This document shows positions 59,616 through 64,000 of a stretch of DNA of 64,000 nt, one piece after another. The notes below the pieces were generated by a model. The model was not told the origin of the DNA, ran no database searches, and worked only from the letters and a program-made list of their open reading frames with translations. The DNA lies in assembly GCA_022578965.1 (NCBI GenBank), contig MU400533.1, forward strand, positions 124,001 to 188,000. Reading direction: 5' to 3'. The DNA comes from Xylaria sp. FL1777 (lineage: Eukaryota; Ascomycota; Sordariomycetes; Xylariales; Xylariaceae). Every line of letters begins with the position of its first letter. The first letter of the stretch is position 1. The position numbers were made by a program, and so were the translations under genes.

Positions 59616-62600
59616 ATTGGACAGGCTTGTCTGTGTTAGATCAGAGAACACCCTTTCGGTTGGAGATACCCTAGGGCTGCTGCTTGTCCATTTTAAAACA
59701 AAACTCGCGACGAGGATGCTTCCTGCATCTGAATGATTTTGTAGACTGTATATAGACGGCATGGAGGGCTAGCGGCAACAGCATTTGATTATTATCGTAT
59801 ATACTCGTGGAAAACCAGACCACAATCCAACTTATTAACTTTAGTAAAAACTGTCTACTTCTCTTCACTCTTTATGAAATTTACCTTCGGATTTACATTG
59901 CTCTTATTTTTCACTCGTCAAGTGTGAGTAAGTTTTGTGCTTTGTGAAGATCTTAGAGGGTATATCCGACTTGAGTGGAGTTTTCTCTCTGTTTCTGGTT
60001 GTGCTGGGATGTTCATTACTGTTCCGTGGAGCCAGAATGTTACAACTAGAGGGGGATGCGAGGGGCTTACTAACTATATGTGGCCACGTCGATGCTGCTC
60101 TTCTCCAACTTGCCATCAAATGATATTCAAGCGTCTATACCTCCCAGAACAAGAATGTGAACTCGAGCTCTCGACTCCATAGTTTATCAAAACAAGCAGA
60201 CACTTGATAAATACAGCCCTGGCTAGTTGCTTTAACTTCAAGAAGCCAATAGAATATTTGATAAATCGGCTGACAGGGATAAGGTTATGACTGTATAAAG
60301 ATTGTACCAAAAGCGTATAAAGTTTGGATTACCACCCCCGGCTTCTCTCTGACTTACACCCCGGGGGTTTCTATTGAGCTAACATTCCTAATGCCCTAGG
60401 AGGTATAGTTTATGGGGTGGAAGTTGATCAGGCGATTCGTTGGTGTCGGGACCGGCGGAAATCTAGTGTATCAGAGTATCTCAGTACAAATTTCAGAAAA
60501 TTCAGTCGATCTTATATCGTGTTCTATATTAATATTTGAGATTCATCTACAAAGGGTTGTCATGAAGAGCCACTTGTTGCCTAGCATGGTAATCAAAAGT
60601 ATGACCTCATGTGGAGAGTCTAATACTCGCTTCGATATCTTGGGTACTGTTTTGAGAAAGAACCTTACATTTTGGGACCTACACCGATGGGTCCATATAC
60701 ATCTATTTACTGATAGCACAAGGTCCATATTCAACCAGTCTATCACGTAAACTATGTAGTCTCTATTCATGGAAGGCTTTTGAGTTGTTGACTAGGACTA
60801 TAAGCCTCAAATTAAACATTACAGAATTCATTAACATCCGAAGTGTCCGATGAGTAGATGGGCTATACAATGTTAAGTAGGCCGTCCTACGCAGTATAAC
60901 GGTAATATGAGCAGACATATGGTGCAATACCCTAGGGTAAGGACCCCCAGCATAGCCATTTGTTTTGTCCTGTTTGAGATACCACAAACACCTGCCCAGA
61001 TAAGAAGCTGTGTCTGTAAGGGTGAGCAATGGATGACCCAATACCGGTAGTCTGTATAAAGAACGTGGCTCGTGCATTTTGTACTGTTTCTTCCACGGTG
61101 ATCCTTGAAACTCACTGACTGAACGGGTCCTAAGCCGCGAAGCTTAACCGCGTAAGCCATATACTAATAGATGCACAGGTTGTTTATGTACATGTAAAGT
61201 AAACGACAACAGAATTCGAGGAATCGATGGAACGTTTTATTGGGTTTGTCCCACTTAAAAGTCTTGTCGACCTTGTCTATAAACCTCAACTGTGTGTGTG
61301 TGAATAGAACCTTCCGAGGTCGATCTCTAAACTCCATTGGATTTTTGTATTGTGGAGGACAGAGAGCGAAAGAAGCGGGATACCTACTTAGTATGTAGGT
61401 AGTATACCTAAAGCGGTAGGCCAATCATGATACCACAAAGGTCCAGTCTAACTAAGCAGACAAAGCTTCTAGATCACTTTCAGGACTCAGCTCACAAGGT
61501 CTCGTCCAGCTGAGAGCGAGACGTGGTGTGGTTGGTCGAGACACTCGGCTGTGCCCTGACTGAGGTCCGTGTTCGCACAGTTAGCCGAGTGACGCAGAAG
61601 GCAGGAAGAGACGATGGAACAAGGTGTGGCAAACCTGAAGGAGCAGAAAACGGAGTTCGATGCCGCTTCGATGCGCATGCGCGGCTAGTGTTGCTCGCGT
61701 GGTCGTCAGCTCTGCCAAGAGCAGAGCCTTGTGGATATCCGCCACCTGGGGGACTTACGCGGTAGTATACCCAGACTAGGTTCGCAGCGTGCTAGTCCTC
61801 GAGTTATTTGTCAATCAGGGAGAACATCTCGGTCTGTACTTGGCGCTGAGAACGAGGATCGGCGGGAAATGGACAATCGGCCGAACAGCTGTGTGTGGTA
61901 GGGCTTTATTTGGTGTAGCTCAACATCGGCGGAGAGTGTTGGCCGAGGAGGGCAGAAGGACATTCCCTACCTAGTAAGCATGATCCGTGTGTCTTCGTTT
62001 TCTTGTTCTACTTCTTGTCCAGTGTACCGAGATGGCAAGGATATAGGGGAAGATAGAATCGACGATGAAATGAGAGTATAATTAGGACGATGCAGCTAGC
62101 TAGGTGCTGTACTAACACCCGTGATAGAGATGCGGCGTAGAGATGCGATGTCTCCTGCTAATGCAAAGGACAATACCTATCTAGTACTACGATGAATGCG
62201 CTACGATGCATGCGTGCGATGTTGAAAAATTGAAACGCGGCTTATTATTCGTCAGGGGTCTGAACCAGCTTACCTAAACTTATGTGCATAACGTTGCACT
62301 ACTACCTAATTGTTGGATTGTACCTAGGTACTACTACATGTACGTAGATAGGCAGTGTACCTACAGCTCTAGGTACCGAACCGAACCCAGAGCGGCGGTG
62401 CCGACTGCCCATCCTGACTCCAATCCCATCCAACTGCCTCGCCTCGGGTGCGGGAAGAGAAGTGTCCGTCCTGGCTAGTCGTGGCACAGCCGCGTGGGAG
62501 ACCCGCATCTTCGATTCACCGTAAAATACGGTAGTCTGATAAGATAGTGACACACACTACCACACTACTGCGTACTTATGTAGGTATTAGTCGAGCAGAC

Positions 62601-64000
62601 CCCCAGCATCAGAACCTCAGCCACATTGCTTGTTCGGCGCCATGCATGCTGTGATGTTCAGCAAGCGCTCAACGGTGGCGCGATGGCGTTATCGTCGCTT
62701 GGCTGCCAAGTTGACTGCTCGTTTGAATGGTTGAACAACAAAGAGAGTGCAGAGAGGGAAAAGGACATAATTTGCCTACTTATCTATTGAAAATCCAGCT
62801 TACTGGATAGATACTCACCACACATACTTACTAAACTTAGCAGTACCGGGGGTTGCATAACAGAGGGCGGTGATTTCAGGTTATCGTATGAGATAACGCT
62901 CACCCTTGCCTTCTACTGTAGGAAAGTGATCTGATGAACTTGCATCACCGTATAATTAGCGGATGCTACATTATTATGTGCTGCTAACCCATGCCCTCCG
63001 ATAGAAAAAGCGGGCGTGTACAGTACTCATCCAAGTGCAGATAGGACTTTGAGAGCCTAAGTACCTGGTAGGGATCCACTATTATCTGTTCTCTTAGCTC
63101 CTTGGCACTACTGTATCTTTGCCGGCGGCAAAAGTCAGGATGCGCTACAGCACACACCTGCAGGATCCGCGTAGCTCCTATTCTAGGCACCTACTTTAGT
63201 GTGTAAGGATTGGTACGGCCGCAGGATGCCGGTCCGGTAAGTTCCAACGAAAACAACGACCACATTTTACAAGCTCGCCGGAAGTCTACTACTTCAAAAG
63301 CCAACCAGATAATCAAAACAAAATAATTCAAACCCCATAATCTGTACTATTATGATGATATCACTCTAACCTACATATCTTCAGGCTTCATCGAGTTTTT
63401 CAGTTTGATTTGGCCGTTTGGTGGATTTTCGAAGCAGTAGGAATGTCGGAATCTATAGAATTCGATCGTCTTTTGTTGGACCTACTGCTTACAGGGATTC
63501 CCATGACTGGAAAAGCAAAGTTGGCGTCGAGCAAAGAGCGGTGATGACCTCCAATGTGATAACCCTGTAGCTCATTTGGCAAACAACGCTTCTGCAGGAC
63601 TCTGACCAACGGGCAGTTGGTGGCTTTTCGATACTATGCATAAGAAATTATGCATGTGGCTACGCCACCTGCTGTGTTGACGATACGATGGTACGTACGG
63701 TCTCAAAGGATCACGCAAAATTGGTATTCGACGACATTGCTAGTAGGGCGTGACATTCAAACAAAGGCAAGAGGAATAGGTAGAGGGGAAGGCCGTTACC
63801 TTCAGCAACGTGCTTAGCGATTACATTCAATCACAGGAAACTGGTTGCGTTTACCACGTGAGCTAGTGTACCGGTAGGTCGTTCGCAGAGCGTCGACGTA
63901 AGTAATCGGGTGTCGAGTTTCAGCCCACGTTACGCATGAATTCCTGGTCGCGTTGGTCTACTAGTGTAAGAGGTAAGCACGCCGTTTCTCACCATTCTAT
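59616..64000. other. Gene-poor region to the end of the window
   Basis: 4.4 kb with only short, non-protein-like frames. TACCTA/TAGGTA motifs recur (near 61381-61410 and 62320-62345). No RNA gene, transposase or further gene part recognised. Confidence 0.4.

Noticed and set aside
1..64000. Reassigned stop codon in this genome
   Set aside because: Many genes here end cleanly at TAA, TAG or TGA with few open codons after them, so the standard code holds.

Overview
The window is nuclear DNA of a filamentous ascomycete (Pezizomycotina, most likely Sordariomycetes). Its genes are split by short introns of 45-200 nt with GTAAGT/GTATGT-like donors and CTAAC/CTGAC-like branch sites. The gene set fits this group: a velvet protein, a DUF1770/Atg43 protein, a fungal APH-fold kinase, a PTH11-like rhodopsin-fold protein and an NRPS-like A-T-R reductase. 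Exon boundaries were worked out by hand from splice signals and reading frame; none is confirmed by RNA.

From 1 to 22.3 kb the window is fairly gene-dense and mostly housekeeping. In order it holds a 5'-truncated PPR protein (+), an unrecognised 503-aa protein (+), a divergent protein kinase (-), an Atg43-like mitophagy receptor (+), a WHIM/DDT chromatin-remodelling subunit (-), translation termination factor eRF1 (+), prephenate dehydratase (+), pyruvate dehydrogenase E1-alpha (-) and a VelC-type velvet regulator (-). From 22.3 to 31.8 kb I found no supportable gene; this stretch is full of short TAGGTA/TACCTA repeats.

From 31.8 to 42 kb is an accessory-looking island. It holds two divergently transcribed, paralogous AIG1-like P-loop GTPases, an APH-fold phosphotransferase, a 56-aa charged protein, a pair of MITE-like inverted-repeat elements and a decayed copy of a domain that resembles the N-terminus of fungal NLR-like proteins. 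From 42 to 51 kb are a hydrophilic disordered protein (+), the NRPS-like reductase (-) and the rhodopsin-fold membrane protein (-). The rest is gene-poor apart from a GPR1/FUN34/YaaH acetate-transporter family gene at 58.8 kb.

The most interesting signal follows the eRF1 stop codon. The 3' region has two good introns, and once spliced the frame past the leaky UGA-C stop stays open for 83 more codons, to a second UGA lying 22 nt before the last exon junction. That is the layout expected for eRF1 autoregulation by readthrough against EJC-dependent mRNA decay. The PPR gene also has a long protein-like reading frame beyond an in-frame TAG.
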